A stretch of 64,000 nt of DNA from DAHUYF01 sp035945115 (GCA_035945115.1 DASZAN010000123.1:28073-92072), one strand, 5' to 3'; shown: positions 8,882-17,925, counted from the stretch's first letter. Numbers and translations are program-made. Notes: a model not told the origin generated them from the letters alone.

Positions 8882-9030
8882 TTCCTCCTCCCCCCTTGAG
8901 GGGGAGGATGCCCGAGGGCCAGTGGCCCTCGGGCAGGAGGGGGGACTGCGCGAAGCGCCTGAAGACTCCCCTTCGACGAGACATCGGCTGCGCCCCCCCT
9001 CCCTACCCGCCCCCTCAAGGGGGGAGGGGC
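8882..9030. repeat. Composite GC-rich inverted repeat block
   Basis: The block begins with a C-run/G-run palindrome near 8887-8907, has a perfect 11-bp inverted repeat with a 3-base loop at 8910-8920/8924-8934 (GCCCGAGGGCC / GGCCCTCGGGC), and ends with another C-run/G-run palindrome near 9011-9027. It looks like a dispersed intergenic repeat that has come to abut, or supply, the start region of the lipoprotein gene. Confidence 0.6.
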
Positions 9031-9038
9031 GTGCGAAG

Positions 9039-9890
9039 TTGCAGGGGCTCGCGCTCGCGATGCTCGCGCTCGCCGCCTGTCAGCCGCTGCCGCATCCCTT
9101 TGCCGATCAGGCGCCGCCGCCGCATGCGGCGATCCTCTCGCCGCGCGACAGCGCCGGGATTCACGTGGAGCGCATCGCCGGCGTTCCCGCGGCGTTTTCG
9201 GACGCGCTTGCCGAATCGCTCGCCGCCGCTCTGCGCGATGCCGAGATTCCCGCGAGCACGGCGGGGGCCAACAAGGCGAGCTATCGCGTCCTGGGCGTCG
9301 CCCATCCCGCTCGTTTTGCCGACGGGCGCGAGGCGATTGCGGTCGATTGGGAACTGCGCGGCCCCAATGAGCGAAGCCTTGGCCATGCGACGGCAGGGAT
9401 TCCCGCCGCCGACTTGTTGGCGGCGACCCAAGAGACTGCCGCCCACGCGCTCGCCGAGCAGGCGGCGCCCGTTATCGCTCGCCTCGTCCAAGAGGAGCCG
9501 CCCGCCGAGGTGGGGGAGCCACGGCTTGCCATCCAGGCGGTGAGCGGCGCGCCCGGCGACGGCGACCGGGCGCTCGCCCGCGCCATCGACGGCGCGCTCC
9601 GCCGCGTCCATGTGCCGCTCGTCGAGAAGCCGGCGGACCAGGCGAGCTTCGTCCTCGCCGGCACGGTCGCCGTGTCGCCGCCGCAAGGGGGAAAGCAGCA
9701 GGTGAGCGTCCGCTGGGCGCTGCTCCGCCCGGACGGCAAGGAAATCGGCAAGATCGACCAGCAGAACGCGGTTCCGGCCGGCAGCCTCGATCATGCCTGG
9801 GGCGACATCGCCTATGCCGTGGCGGAGGCGGCGGCGCCCGGGGTGGCGGCGCTCATCGAGAAGGCAAAGGCGGCGGAAACCGGCTCCTGA
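9039..9890 (+). CDS. Putative lipoprotein, unknown function
   Basis: About 283 residues with a short hydrophobic signal ending in the lipobox LALAAC, so likely a lipid-anchored envelope protein. The rest is Ala-rich with two similar halves (IHVERIAGVPAAFSDALAESLAAALRD ... and LAIQAVSGAPGDGDRALARAIDGALRR ...), suggesting an internal duplication. The start is uncertain: TTG 9039 gives a sensible signal and follows a GGGGAGGGG stretch; the open frame continues upstream through the repeat block. It precedes prs but is 119 bp away. I do not recognise the family. Confidence 0.6.
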   Translation: MQGLALAMLALAACQPLPHPFADQAPPPHAAILSPRDSAGIHVERIAGVPAAFSDALAESLAAALRDAEIPASTAGANKASYRVLGVAHPARFADGREAIAVDWELRGPNERSLGHATAGIPAADLLAATQETAAHALAEQAAPVIARLVQEEPPAEVGEPRLAIQAVSGAPGDGDRALARAIDGALRRVHVPLVEKPADQASFVLAGTVAVSPPQGGKQQVSVRWALLRPDGKEIGKIDQQNAVPAGSLDHAWGDIAYAVAEAAAPGVAALIEKAKAAETGS

Positions 9891-10009
9891 GCCGCCCTGC
9901 AAGGGCGTTTACAGCACAAGACATGCTTGTTACAGTCGCGCCCGCTCGGCACGGGGGTCCTCGGCGGGCTCTTTGGGGCGCAGCACCCGCAGACCGGCGA
10001 AGCGTTCGG

Positions 10010-10942
10010 ATGAAAATTCTCACTTGCAACAGCAATCGGCCGCTCGCCGAGGCGATTTCGGCCTACCTCGCAACGCCCCTCACCAATGCGAGCGTCAGGC
10101 GCTTCGCCGACATGGAGGTGTTCGTCGAGATCCACGAGAACGTCCGCGGCGAGGACGTCTTCGTCGTGCAGTCGACGTCATATCCCGCCAACGACAATCT
10201 GATGGAGCTGTTGGTGACGCTCGACGCGCTGAAGCGCGGCTCGGCCAGGCGCACCACCGCCGTCATCCCCTATTACGGCTATGCGCGCCAGGACCGGAAA
10301 TCGGGACCGCGCACGCCCATCTCGGCGAAACTCGTCGCCAACATGATCACCGCCGCCGGCGCCGACCGCGTGCTCACGCTCGATCTCCATTCCGGGCAGA
10401 TTCAAGGATTCTTCGATATCCCGACCGACAACCTCTATTCGGCGCCGGTCTTCGTCAAAGACATCAAGGAGCGCTATAACGGCGACGATCTCGTCATCGT
10501 CTCGCCCGATTCGGGCGGCGTGGTGCGGGCGCGCGCGGTGGCGCGGCGCTTGGACGCCGATCTCGCGATCATCGACAAGCGGCGCGAGCGCGCCGGCGTC
10601 TCCGAGGTCATGAACATCATCGGCGATGTCGACGGGCGCCGCTGCATCCTCATCGACGACATCGTCGACAGCGCCGGCACGCTCTGCAACGCCGCCGAAG
10701 CGCTGAAGGAGCGCGGTGCCAAATCGGTCGCCGCTTACGTGACGCACGGCGTCTTCTCGGGCGGCGCGGTGGCCCGCGTCACCGCCTCGCCGATGGAGGC
10801 GATGGTGACGACCGACAGCATTCTCGCCACCGAGGCGGTGCGGGTTGCCAAGAACATCCGCCAGCTCACCATCGCGCCGCTCATCGCCGAGGCGATCCAA
10901 CGCATCAGCGAGGAGCGGTCGGTCTCGAGCCTGTTCGACTAG
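10010..10942 (+). CDS. prs: Ribose-phosphate pyrophosphokinase
   Basis: Makes PRPP from ribose-5-phosphate and ATP for nucleotide, His and Trp synthesis. The 310-residue cytosolic protein has the flexible-loop region VIPYYGYARQDRKSGPRTPISAKLVAN, the divalent-metal site VLTLDLHSGQIQGFFDIP and the PRPP-binding loop RRCILIDDIVDSAGTLCNAAE. ATG 10010 gives the canonical start MKILTCNSNRPLAEAI; the open frame upstream is not conserved in character. The first gene of a prs-rplY-pth-ychF order common in alphaproteobacteria. Confidence 0.96.
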   Translation: MKILTCNSNRPLAEAISAYLATPLTNASVRRFADMEVFVEIHENVRGEDVFVVQSTSYPANDNLMELLVTLDALKRGSARRTTAVIPYYGYARQDRKSGPRTPISAKLVANMITAAGADRVLTLDLHSGQIQGFFDIPTDNLYSAPVFVKDIKERYNGDDLVIVSPDSGGVVRARAVARRLDADLAIIDKRRERAGVSEVMNIIGDVDGRRCILIDDIVDSAGTLCNAAEALKERGAKSVAAYVTHGVFSGGAVARVTASPMEAMVTTDSILATEAVRVAKNIRQLTIAPLIAEAIQRISEERSVSSLFD

Positions 10943-11047
10943 GTCTTAGCGCGGGCGCCCCGGCACCCCTGGAGGCCGGCGCTCGCCAGCGGGGAAATCC
11001 GCGCAATGGCGCGCGGATCCGCGTGTTGAGGAGAGAAGGAGTTTGGG

Positions 11048-11854
11048 ATGAGCAACCTCGTCACCATCCGCGCCAGCGCGCGCGACCGGGCCGGAAAGGG
11101 GGCCGCCCGGGCGACGCGCCGCGAAGGTCGCGTTCCCGGCGTCATCTACGGCGAAAAGCAGCCGCCCGTGCTGATCAGCGTCGATCCCCGCGAGCTCATG
11201 GGGCATATGGGCAAGCAAGGATTCTTCGCGCGCCTCGTCAATGTCGAGTTGAACGGCAGCGCCGTGCGCGCGCTGCCGCGCGACGTGCAGCTCAATCCCG
11301 TCAGCGACAAGCCCGAGCATGTCGATTTCATGCGTGTCGGCGCCGACACCCGCGTCACCGTCGAGGTGCCGGTGGTGTTCGTGAACCAGGAGAAGTCGCC
11401 GGGCATCCGCCGCGGCGGCATCCTCAACATCGTGCGGCATGAGATCGAGCTCGTCTGCAAGGTCGACAACATCCCCGAGCGCATCATCGTCGACGTCGAG
11501 GGGCTCGAGATCGGCGACAGCATCCACATCAAGCAGGTGACCTTGCCGGCAGGCACGCGGCCCACCATCGCCCGCGACTTCACCGTCGCATCCGTGGCGG
11601 CGCCGACAGCGGTGCGCGAAGAGCAGGCGGCGGCGGCGGCGGCCGCGGCGGCGGCGGCCGCGGCAGCGGCCGAAGCGGAAGCGGCGGGGATCGTGCCAGC
11701 GGTGCCGGGGGCACCGGGCGCACCTGGTGCACCGGGTGCGACGCCGAGCGCAGCGCCAGGCGCAGCGGCGCCGGGCGCACCTGGTGCTCCGGCCGCAGGC
11801 GCAGCGGCGGCACCGGCAAAGGAAACGGGCGGCGCGGGCAAGGGCAGAGGCTGA
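11048..11854 (+). CDS. rplY: 50S ribosomal protein L25/CTC with a long Ala-Pro-Gly tail
   Basis: bL25 of the CTC (two-domain) type; binds 5S rRNA. Residues 1-95 form the 5S-binding domain (RREGRVPGVIYGEKQPPVLISVD, LVNVELNG..., VDFMRVG), residues 95-185 the CTC domain (VEVPVVFVNQEKSPGIRRGGILNIVRHEIELVCK). From about residue 200 the protein becomes a run of Ala (GCG/GCC repeats) followed by collagen-like GAPGAPGAPGA blocks, giving 268 residues against roughly 200-230 usual. An AAGGAG site precedes ATG 11048. Followed by pth 4 bp later. Confidence 0.95.
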   Translation: MSNLVTIRASARDRAGKGAARATRREGRVPGVIYGEKQPPVLISVDPRELMGHMGKQGFFARLVNVELNGSAVRALPRDVQLNPVSDKPEHVDFMRVGADTRVTVEVPVVFVNQEKSPGIRRGGILNIVRHEIELVCKVDNIPERIIVDVEGLEIGDSIHIKQVTLPAGTRPTIARDFTVASVAAPTAVREEQAAAAAAAAAAAAAAAEAEAAGIVPAVPGAPGAPGAPGATPSAAPGAAAPGAPGAPAAGAAAAPAKETGGAGKGRG

Positions 11855-11858
11855 GCCC

Positions 11859-12494
11859 TTGGCGCTTCGGCTGCTGGTGGGGCTCGGCAATCCCGGCGCC
11901 CGCTACGCGCGCAACCGGCACAATATCGGCTTCATGGCGGTGGACGCAGTCCACCGCCGCCACCGCTTGCAGCATTATCGCGCCAAATTCGAAGCCGAAA
12001 TCGCCGAGGGTGAGATCGGCGGCGAGCGCGTCTATGCGCTGAAGCCCATGACCTTCATGAATGGCTCGGGCGAGGCGGTGGGCGCAGCGGCGCGCTTCTA
12101 CAAGATCGCACCCCAAGAGATCGCCGTGCTCTATGACGAGATCGACCTCGCGCCGGGGAAGCTCCGCGTCAAGCAGGGCGGCGGCGCCGCCGGCCATAAC
12201 GGCATCCGCTCCGTCGATGAGGCCATCGGCGAAGATTTCTGGCGTGTCCGCCTCGGCGTCGGCCATCCCGGCGTCAAGGAGCTGGTCCATCCCTATGTGC
12301 TCAGCAACTTCCCGGCCGAAGAATTAACCGAGTGGGTGGCGCCGCTGCTCGAGGCGGTCGCCGAAGCGATTCCGGTGCTGGTGGCGGGCGATGCCGCGGG
12401 CTTCATGAACAAGGTGGCGCTCATCCGCAATCCACCCGCGCCGAAGCCGCCGCGGCGCGACGGCGGCGAGACCTCCGAGGGAAGCAAGGAATAG
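11859..12494 (+). CDS. pth: Peptidyl-tRNA hydrolase
   Basis: Frees tRNA from prematurely released peptidyl-tRNA. The 211-residue protein begins LALRLLVGLGNPGARYARNRHNIGFMAVD, containing the catalytic His in the RHNIGF motif, followed by KPMTFMNGSGEAV, VLYDEIDLAPGKLRVKQGGGAAGHNGIRS and FWRVRLGVGHPG. No ATG exists in front of the conserved core; TTG 11859 is the only suitable start, directly after the rplY stop, implying translational coupling. The last 20 residues are a Pro/Arg-rich tail. Confidence 0.93.
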   Translation: MALRLLVGLGNPGARYARNRHNIGFMAVDAVHRRHRLQHYRAKFEAEIAEGEIGGERVYALKPMTFMNGSGEAVGAAARFYKIAPQEIAVLYDEIDLAPGKLRVKQGGGAAGHNGIRSVDEAIGEDFWRVRLGVGHPGVKELVHPYVLSNFPAEELTEWVAPLLEAVAEAIPVLVAGDAAGFMNKVALIRNPPAPKPPRRDGGETSEGSKE

Positions 12495-12503
12495 CGGCGG
12501 CAA

Positions 12504-13604
12504 ATGGGCTTCAATTGCGGCATTGTCGGCCTTCCCAATGTCGGGAAGAGCACACTCTTCAACGCGCTCACCGCGACGCAAGCGGCGGAGGCGGCGAACT
12601 ATCCCTTCTGCACGATCGAGCCCAATCTCGGCCGCGTCGCCGTTCCCGACGAGCGGCTCGAGGTCGCCGCCAAACTCGCGAAGTCGGCCAAGGTCATTGC
12701 GACGCAGCTTGAGTTCGTCGACATCGCGGGTCTCGTGCGCGGCGCCTCCCGCGGCGAAGGCCTGGGCAACCAGTTCTTGGGCCACATCCGCGCCGTCGAC
12801 GCGATCGCCCATGTGCTGCGCTGCTTCGAGGACCGCAACATCACTCATGTGGAAGGCGCGATCGATCCCATCCGCGACGCCGAGACGGTGGAGACGGAGC
12901 TCATGCTCGCCGATCTCGAGAGCCTCGAGCGGCGGCTCCAAGCGACGCAGAAGAAGGCGCGCGGCGCCGACAAGGAGGCGAAGGCGCAGGCGGCGGTCAT
13001 GGAAGCGGCGCTGGCGCGCTTGCGTGAGGGGAAGCCGGCGCGCGGCATGGCGCTCTCAGCCGAAGAGAGCGCGATTCTCAGGAGCTTCGAGCTGCTCTCG
13101 GCGAAGCCCGTGCTCTACATCGCCAATGTCGAGGAGAGCGCCGCGGCCAGCGGCAATGCGCAATCATCGCGCGTCGCCGAGTATGCGAAAGAGCGGAACG
13201 CCGAGAGCGTCGTCATTTCCGCCGCCATCGAAGCCGAGGTGGCGCATCTCGCCGATGAGAGCGAGAAGCGCGAATTCCTCGCCCATCTCGGCCTCGAGGA
13301 AGCAGGGCTCGCGCGCCTCATCCGTGCGGGCTATCGCCTCCTCGACCTCGTCACCTTCTTCACCGTCGGCCCCAAGGAAGCGCATGCCTGGACGGTGGCC
13401 AAAGGCACGAGAGCGCCGCAAGCCGCCGGCGCCATCCACACGGATTTCGAAAAAGGCTTCATCCGCGCGGAGGTGATCTCATACGACGATTTCGTCGCGA
13501 ACGGCGGCGAGCAAGGCGCCAAGGACGCCGGCAAGATGCGCCTCGAAGGCGCTGAGTATGTCGTGCAGGATGGCGACATCCTCTACGTGCGCTTCAATGT
13601 GTGA
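12504..13604 (+). CDS. ychF: Redox-responsive P-loop ATPase/GTPase YchF (OLA1 family)
   Basis: A 366-residue ribosome-associated Obg-family nucleotidase that prefers ATP. P-loop GLPNVGKSTLFNALT at residues 8-22, switch/G3 region LEFVDIAGLVRGASRGEGLGNQFLGHIR, coiled-coil insert about residues 130-200, NVEE in place of the usual NKxD, and a C-terminal TGS domain ending in GAEYVVQDGDILYVRFNV. Starts 9 bp after pth. A stretch near the 3' end (13520-13540) recurs at 16334-16354. Confidence 0.96.
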   Translation: MGFNCGIVGLPNVGKSTLFNALTATQAAEAANYPFCTIEPNLGRVAVPDERLEVAAKLAKSAKVIATQLEFVDIAGLVRGASRGEGLGNQFLGHIRAVDAIAHVLRCFEDRNITHVEGAIDPIRDAETVETELMLADLESLERRLQATQKKARGADKEAKAQAAVMEAALARLREGKPARGMALSAEESAILRSFELLSAKPVLYIANVEESAAASGNAQSSRVAEYAKERNAESVVISAAIEAEVAHLADESEKREFLAHLGLEEAGLARLIRAGYRLLDLVTFFTVGPKEAHAWTVAKGTRAPQAAGAIHTDFEKGFIRAEVISYDDFVANGGEQGAKDAGKMRLEGAEYVVQDGDILYVRFNV

Positions 13605-13711
13605 GGTTCGGGGACGGCTCCTATGCGCATCTCGACCTGGCAACGGTTTTTTTACGCATTTTGACGCAGAATCGTTGAGAAAGCTCCTCTCTCACTGCGG
13701 AGGCTTGGTCG

Positions 13712-16288
13712 ATGCCGCGCGGAGCGATCGAGGAGAGGGTGCGCCATGCACCCGCCTCATCCGAGGCCATCTGCAACGTCGAAGTGGGCAGCGGCTCGAG
13801 CGCTGCAGAGGATGCCTTTGACGCCGGCGCCGCCGCCGCTCGCGCCGCCATCGCCTCGATCAAGCGCCACCCGCTTTCCGCCCTGATCGTCTATGCGTCG
13901 TCGCGTTACGATGCCGCCGAAATCCTCCACGGCGTCGCCAGCGTGGTGAGCGACAAGACGCCCGTCTTCGGCGTAACGACGGCCGGAGAAGTCGCCAATG
14001 GCCGCACGACGCGGAGCGTCACCGTGGCGGCGCTCGCCTCGCCCCATCTCGTCGTCCATTGCGGCGTCGGCACGCATGTGTCTCGCGATTGGAAGGGCGC
14101 GCTCGCGGCGGCGATCGCCGCGCGCGCGATCCGTCCCTTCTTCGACATGTCAACGGCGGTGCGCCAGCAGTTGGTCCGCGAGGGCAAGAGCGTCTTCGCC
14201 ATGCTCTTCGCGCCAGGAAATACGCGGCATCACGATTCGCGCGGCTTCGAGCTCTTGGAAATGCTGAAGGCGCAATCGCTGGGATATTTCCCGGTCGTCG
14301 GCGGCGCCGCCGCCGATGATTGGTGCTTGGAGAAGAACGCAGTTCTCCTCGGCCGAGACGTCTACACCGACGGCGTGTTGATCGCCATCTTCGAGACCAA
14401 GCTGCAAATCGGCATTGGCCTCGGGCACGGGTTCCGCTCGACCGGACGGACGACCACCGTCACCGACTCGCGCGGCCAGGAGCTCTTGGCGCTCGACGGC
14501 CGGAAAGCCGCCGACGTCATCGCCGAGCTGGTCGGCCAGCCGCGGGAATCGCTGACCGGCAAGCATGTGACCCTAACCACCGGCCACGTCGTCGGCATCG
14601 CCAACGCCATGGGGCAATTCGGGATCAGCGTGTGCACGTTCATGACCGCCAGTGGCGGTGTGCGGATGTCGCAGCCGGTCGCCCCCGGCACGGTCCTCAG
14701 CATCATGGAGCCGGACCCGGACCATATGCGGGCCGCCGGCGCCGATGCCGTGCAGAAGGCGATGCTTCGCGGCGCGGTCACGCAGCCGGCCATCGCGCTC
14801 GTGAACTATTGTGCGCTCCGAGCGCGCATCGTCGGCGCGGAGGAGGCGCACCGCGAGCTGGTCGATATGGCGCGCCCGATCGGCGATGCGCCTCTGGTCG
14901 GCTTTTGCAGCTTCGGCGAGGCGGGACTTGGCGATGACGGCATCAGCCGGCATGCAAACGCCGCCATTTCCGTGCTTGTCATTGGCAAGGAGCTGTCGCA
15001 TGCCGCGCGGGTCGCGCTTGAAGCGGAGGACCTGCGCAAGGCGCTTGAACGGAAGACCGAGGAATTGGAGCAACGCGTTGCCGCTCGCACGCGCGAGCTG
15101 CAAATCGAGAAGGAGCGCGCCGAGGCCGCCGAACGGAAGCTCGCCCACGCCCAAGCGCAGCTCATCGACGCGATCGAAACCCTGCCGGAAGGCTTCGTCT
15201 TCTACGACTCGAGCGACCGCCTCGTCCTCTGCAACCAAAAGTACCGGGAGCGCTATCCCGAATCGGCCGATCTCTTAGTTGCCGGCGCTCGCTTTGAATC
15301 GGTGCTGCGCGACGGACTCGCGCGCGGGCAATATCCGGAGGCGGCTGGCCGCGAGAATGAATGGTTGGCGCAGCGAATGGCCGTTCACCGCCAGCCCTAT
15401 GCCAGCTTCGAGCAGCAAGGAGCGAACGGACGATGGCTCCAGGTGATCGAGCGCCGCACGAACGACGGCGGCACCGTCGGCATCCGCATCGACATCACGG
15501 AGCGAAAGCTGAGGGAATCGGAGCTGCTGCGCGCCAAGGAGACGGCGGAAGTGGCGAGCCGCACGAAGACCGAATTCCTCGCCAATATGAGCCACGAGCT
15601 GCGCACGCCCTTGAACGCGATCATCGGCTTTTCCGACGCGCTCAGTCTCGGCGCAATGGGCGGTGAGCTCAGTCCGAAGCACCGCGGCTACGTTGACGAC
15701 ATCCATCGCTCCGGCATTCATCTGCTCGAGATCATCAACGATGTTCTCGATCTTTCGAAGATCGAGGCCGGTCACCTTGCGCTGCACCCACAGCCGACGA
15801 GCATCGCAGAAATCCTCGGCGTCTGCGAACGTTTGATCCGCGAGCGAGCGCGCGCCAGCGGCATCAAATTCGCGATTGCCATGCCGCCCGACCTGCCGGC
15901 CGTGATCGCCGATCCGCTGCGCATGAAGCAGATCCTGCTGAACCTGCTGTCCAATGCTGTCAAGTTCACGCAGCAGGGCGGCCGCGTCGACCTCACGGTC
16001 TCCTGCACCCCAAGCGACCTCAGCTTCGTCGTCGCGGACACCGGCATCGGCATGCACCCACAAGACATTCTTGTCGCCCTCGAGCCCTTCCGACAAATCG
16101 ACGGATCATTGGCGCGGCGCCACCAAGGCACCGGCCTCGGGCTGCCGCTCGCCAAACGGCTGACCGAACTTCACGACGGACGCCTCGAGATCGCAAGCGA
16201 GCCGGGCAAAGGCACGCAGGTCTCGGTTTCGCTGCCGAGCTCGCGATTAGTGCCAGCGCCGCCCGCTCCCACCGTGGACTTGCAATAG
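13712..16288 (+). CDS. FIST domain sensor histidine kinase
   Basis: An 858-residue soluble hybrid sensor with no transmembrane segment. Residues about 55-260 FIST N domain (DKTPVFGVTTAGEVANG, YFPVVGGAAADDW), about 260-415 FIST C domain (ALVNYCALRARIVG, PLVGFCSFGEAG), 420-480 coiled coil (LERKTEELEQRVAARTRELQ), 480-590 PAS-like domain, then HisKA with phospho-acceptor His628 in FLANMSHELRTPLNAI, and a HATPase domain (NLLSNAVKF, VADTGIGM, GTGLGLPLAKRL). No receiver domain or response regulator adjoins it. FIST domains are thought to bind small ligands such as amino acids. A GGAGG site precedes ATG 13712. Confidence 0.92.
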   Translation: MPRGAIEERVRHAPASSEAICNVEVGSGSSAAEDAFDAGAAAARAAIASIKRHPLSALIVYASSRYDAAEILHGVASVVSDKTPVFGVTTAGEVANGRTTRSVTVAALASPHLVVHCGVGTHVSRDWKGALAAAIAARAIRPFFDMSTAVRQQLVREGKSVFAMLFAPGNTRHHDSRGFELLEMLKAQSLGYFPVVGGAAADDWCLEKNAVLLGRDVYTDGVLIAIFETKLQIGIGLGHGFRSTGRTTTVTDSRGQELLALDGRKAADVIAELVGQPRESLTGKHVTLTTGHVVGIANAMGQFGISVCTFMTASGGVRMSQPVAPGTVLSIMEPDPDHMRAAGADAVQKAMLRGAVTQPAIALVNYCALRARIVGAEEAHRELVDMARPIGDAPLVGFCSFGEAGLGDDGISRHANAAISVLVIGKELSHAARVALEAEDLRKALERKTEELEQRVAARTRELQIEKERAEAAERKLAHAQAQLIDAIETLPEGFVFYDSSDRLVLCNQKYRERYPESADLLVAGARFESVLRDGLARGQYPEAAGRENEWLAQRMAVHRQPYASFEQQGANGRWLQVIERRTNDGGTVGIRIDITERKLRESELLRAKETAEVASRTKTEFLANMSHELRTPLNAIIGFSDALSLGAMGGELSPKHRGYVDDIHRSGIHLLEIINDVLDLSKIEAGHLALHPQPTSIAEILGVCERLIRERARASGIKFAIAMPPDLPAVIADPLRMKQILLNLLSNAVKFTQQGGRVDLTVSCTPSDLSFVVADTGIGMHPQDILVALEPFRQIDGSLARRHQGTGLGLPLAKRLTELHDGRLEIASEPGKGTQVSVSLPSSRLVPAPPAPTVDLQ

Positions 16289-16333
16289 GGGGCAGGCCCG
16301 GCGACATTCGCCGCCGGTGCCAAAGACCGGTGT

Positions 16334-16354
16334 CAAGGACGCCGGCAAGATGCG
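16334..16354 (+). repeat. 21-bp exact copy of a ychF 3'-end segment
   Basis: These 21 bases are identical to 13520-13540, which encode the conserved KDAGKMR of ychF. The surrounding bases do not match, and the rest of the ychF end is missing. The two copies flank the FIST kinase gene as direct repeats. Confidence 0.55.
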
Positions 16355-16411
16355 GCTTGCCCGCAATGCCCCGAGTTTTTCGCGCTCAGCATCGGCGACT
16401 CCCTGAACCCG

Positions 16412-17800
16412 TCAGGCGGCAACCAAGCGCCTCTCGATCGCCCACGCCAAGGTGTCATCGAGGGCGCGCTCGATCCGCACCAGCAACTCGTCGATCTCGC
16501 TTTCAGTCACGATCAGCGGTGGACACAAATTGACGACGTCGCCGAGACCCCGCGTGATCACACCGTGCGAAAGCGCGCACTTGGCCACATGGGCGGCGAC
16601 GGCATCGGCGGGCGCGAAGTTCTCGCGCGTACGCTTGTCCTTGACGAGCTCGAGTCCGGCGACAAGGCCAACGCCGCGCGCCTCGCCGACGAGCGCGTGC
16701 GCGCCGAGGCGCCGCACCCGCTCTTGGAAGCGAGGTGCCACACGGCGCACATGGCCGACGATGTCGCGATCCTCGTAGATCCTAAGCGTCTCCAAAGCCA
16801 CCGCGGCGGCAACGGGGTGGCCGCCATAGGTGAAGCCATGGCCGAAGGTGCCGATTTTTTCGCTCTGCTGCACCGTCGCGCGGTAGATCTTTTCGTTGAT
16901 CATGAGCGCGGAGATCGGCTGATAGGCGGCCGAGAGCTGCTTCGCCATCGTCATCATGTCGGGCTGGAGACGGTACGTCTCCGTCCCAAACATATTGCCG
17001 GTGCGGCCGAAGCCGCAGATCACCTCGTCGGCGATAAGCAAGACGTCGTATTTGCGCAGGATCTCCTGGACCTGCTCGAAATAAGTACGCGGCGGCACGA
17101 TGCAGCCGCCCGACACCATGACGGGCTCGGCGATGAAGGCGCCGACGGTCTCGGGCCCTTCGCGGAGAATGAGCGCCTCGAGCGATTGGGCGCAACGCGT
17201 CGCGAACGCCTCTTCACTCTCGCCCGCTCGTCCAAAGCGGTAGTAGCCCGGGCAATCCGTGTGGAGGACGCGGCCGATCGGCAGATCGAAATCGCGATGA
17301 TTGTTGGGAAGGCCCGTCAGGCTCGCGGCGGCGACCGTGACGCCGTGATACGCCCTGATGCGCGAGATGATCTTCTTCTTCTCCGGCTTGCCGATGGCGT
17401 TGTGGTAGTACCAGACGAGCTTCACCGCGCTGTCATTGGCCTCGGAGCCGGAATTGGCGAAGAAGACTTTCGACATCGGCACCGGCGCAAGCCCAATGAG
17501 GCGCTCGGCGAGCTCGATCCCCGGCTCGTTCGATTTGCCGCCGAACACGTGATAGAACGGCAAGGTGCGCAACTGCCGCACCGCGGCATCGACGAGGCGC
17601 TCTTCGCTGAAGCCCAACGAGGCGCAGAACAAGCCGCCCAACCCTTCGATGTAGCGATTGCCCGCGTCGTCGAAGACATAGATCCCCTCGCCCCGCGTGA
17701 TGACGAGCGGCCCCTCCTTCTCATGCGCGGCGAGATTCGTGTAGGGGTGCAGATAGTAGGCGATGTCGCGAGCTTGCGCGGAATTGAGGCGAGCGCTCAT
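16412..17800 (-). CDS. Class III aminotransferase (omega-amino acid/polyamine:pyruvate type)
   Basis: A 462-residue fold-type I PLP enzyme related to beta-alanine/putrescine:pyruvate aminotransferases. Motifs: HPYTNLAAHEKEGPLVITRGEGIYVFDDAGNRYIEG, FANSGSEANDSAVKLVWYYHNA, SRIRAYHGVTVAAASLTG, LLIADEVICGFGRTGNMFG (PLP Asp) and MTMAKQLSAAYQPISALMI (PLP Lys). ATG 17800 has a GGAGG site. Its promoter carries TGGTATACCA, which also occurs before the FAD oxidoreductase at 30758, so it likely belongs to the amine-catabolic regulon 13 kb away. The segment at 17435-17457 is copied at 21784-21806. Confidence 0.9.
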   Translation of the reverse strand: MSARLNSAQARDIAYYLHPYTNLAAHEKEGPLVITRGEGIYVFDDAGNRYIEGLGGLFCASLGFSEERLVDAAVRQLRTLPFYHVFGGKSNEPGIELAERLIGLAPVPMSKVFFANSGSEANDSAVKLVWYYHNAIGKPEKKKIISRIRAYHGVTVAAASLTGLPNNHRDFDLPIGRVLHTDCPGYYRFGRAGESEEAFATRCAQSLEALILREGPETVGAFIAEPVMVSGGCIVPPRTYFEQVQEILRKYDVLLIADEVICGFGRTGNMFGTETYRLQPDMMTMAKQLSAAYQPISALMINEKIYRATVQQSEKIGTFGHGFTYGGHPVAAAVALETLRIYEDRDIVGHVRRVAPRFQERVRRLGAHALVGEARGVGLVAGLELVKDKRTRENFAPADAVAAHVAKCALSHGVITRGLGDVVNLCPPLIVTESEIDELLVRIERALDDTLAWAIERRLVAA

Positions 17801-17887
17801 GGGATGCCTCCGGCAACAGCGCCCGACGAACGCCGCCTCGTCGAGATCCGGGAGCTGCGTTGCGTCAGGCCGATATGGAATGCCAAA

Positions 17888-17916
17888 TGGTATACCAACT
17901 GAGGCCGACGCGTCAA
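17888..17916 (-). promoter_or_regulatory. Promoter with TGGTATACCA operator for the aminotransferase
   Basis: Read leftward: -35 TTGACG (17911-17916), 16 bases, -10 TATACC (17889-17894). The perfect palindrome TGGTATACCA (17888-17897) covers the -10 box, so a bound repressor would block RNA polymerase. The same palindrome lies at 30745-30754. The form is typical of FCD-type GntR operators, and such a regulator is encoded at 29904-30626. Confidence 0.65.
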
Positions 17917-17925
17917 AAGCGGCTC

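Noticed and set aside
9011..9030. GC-rich palindrome before the lipoprotein as a terminator
   Set aside because: No T-run follows and the reading frame continues through it; treated as part of a dispersed repeat.
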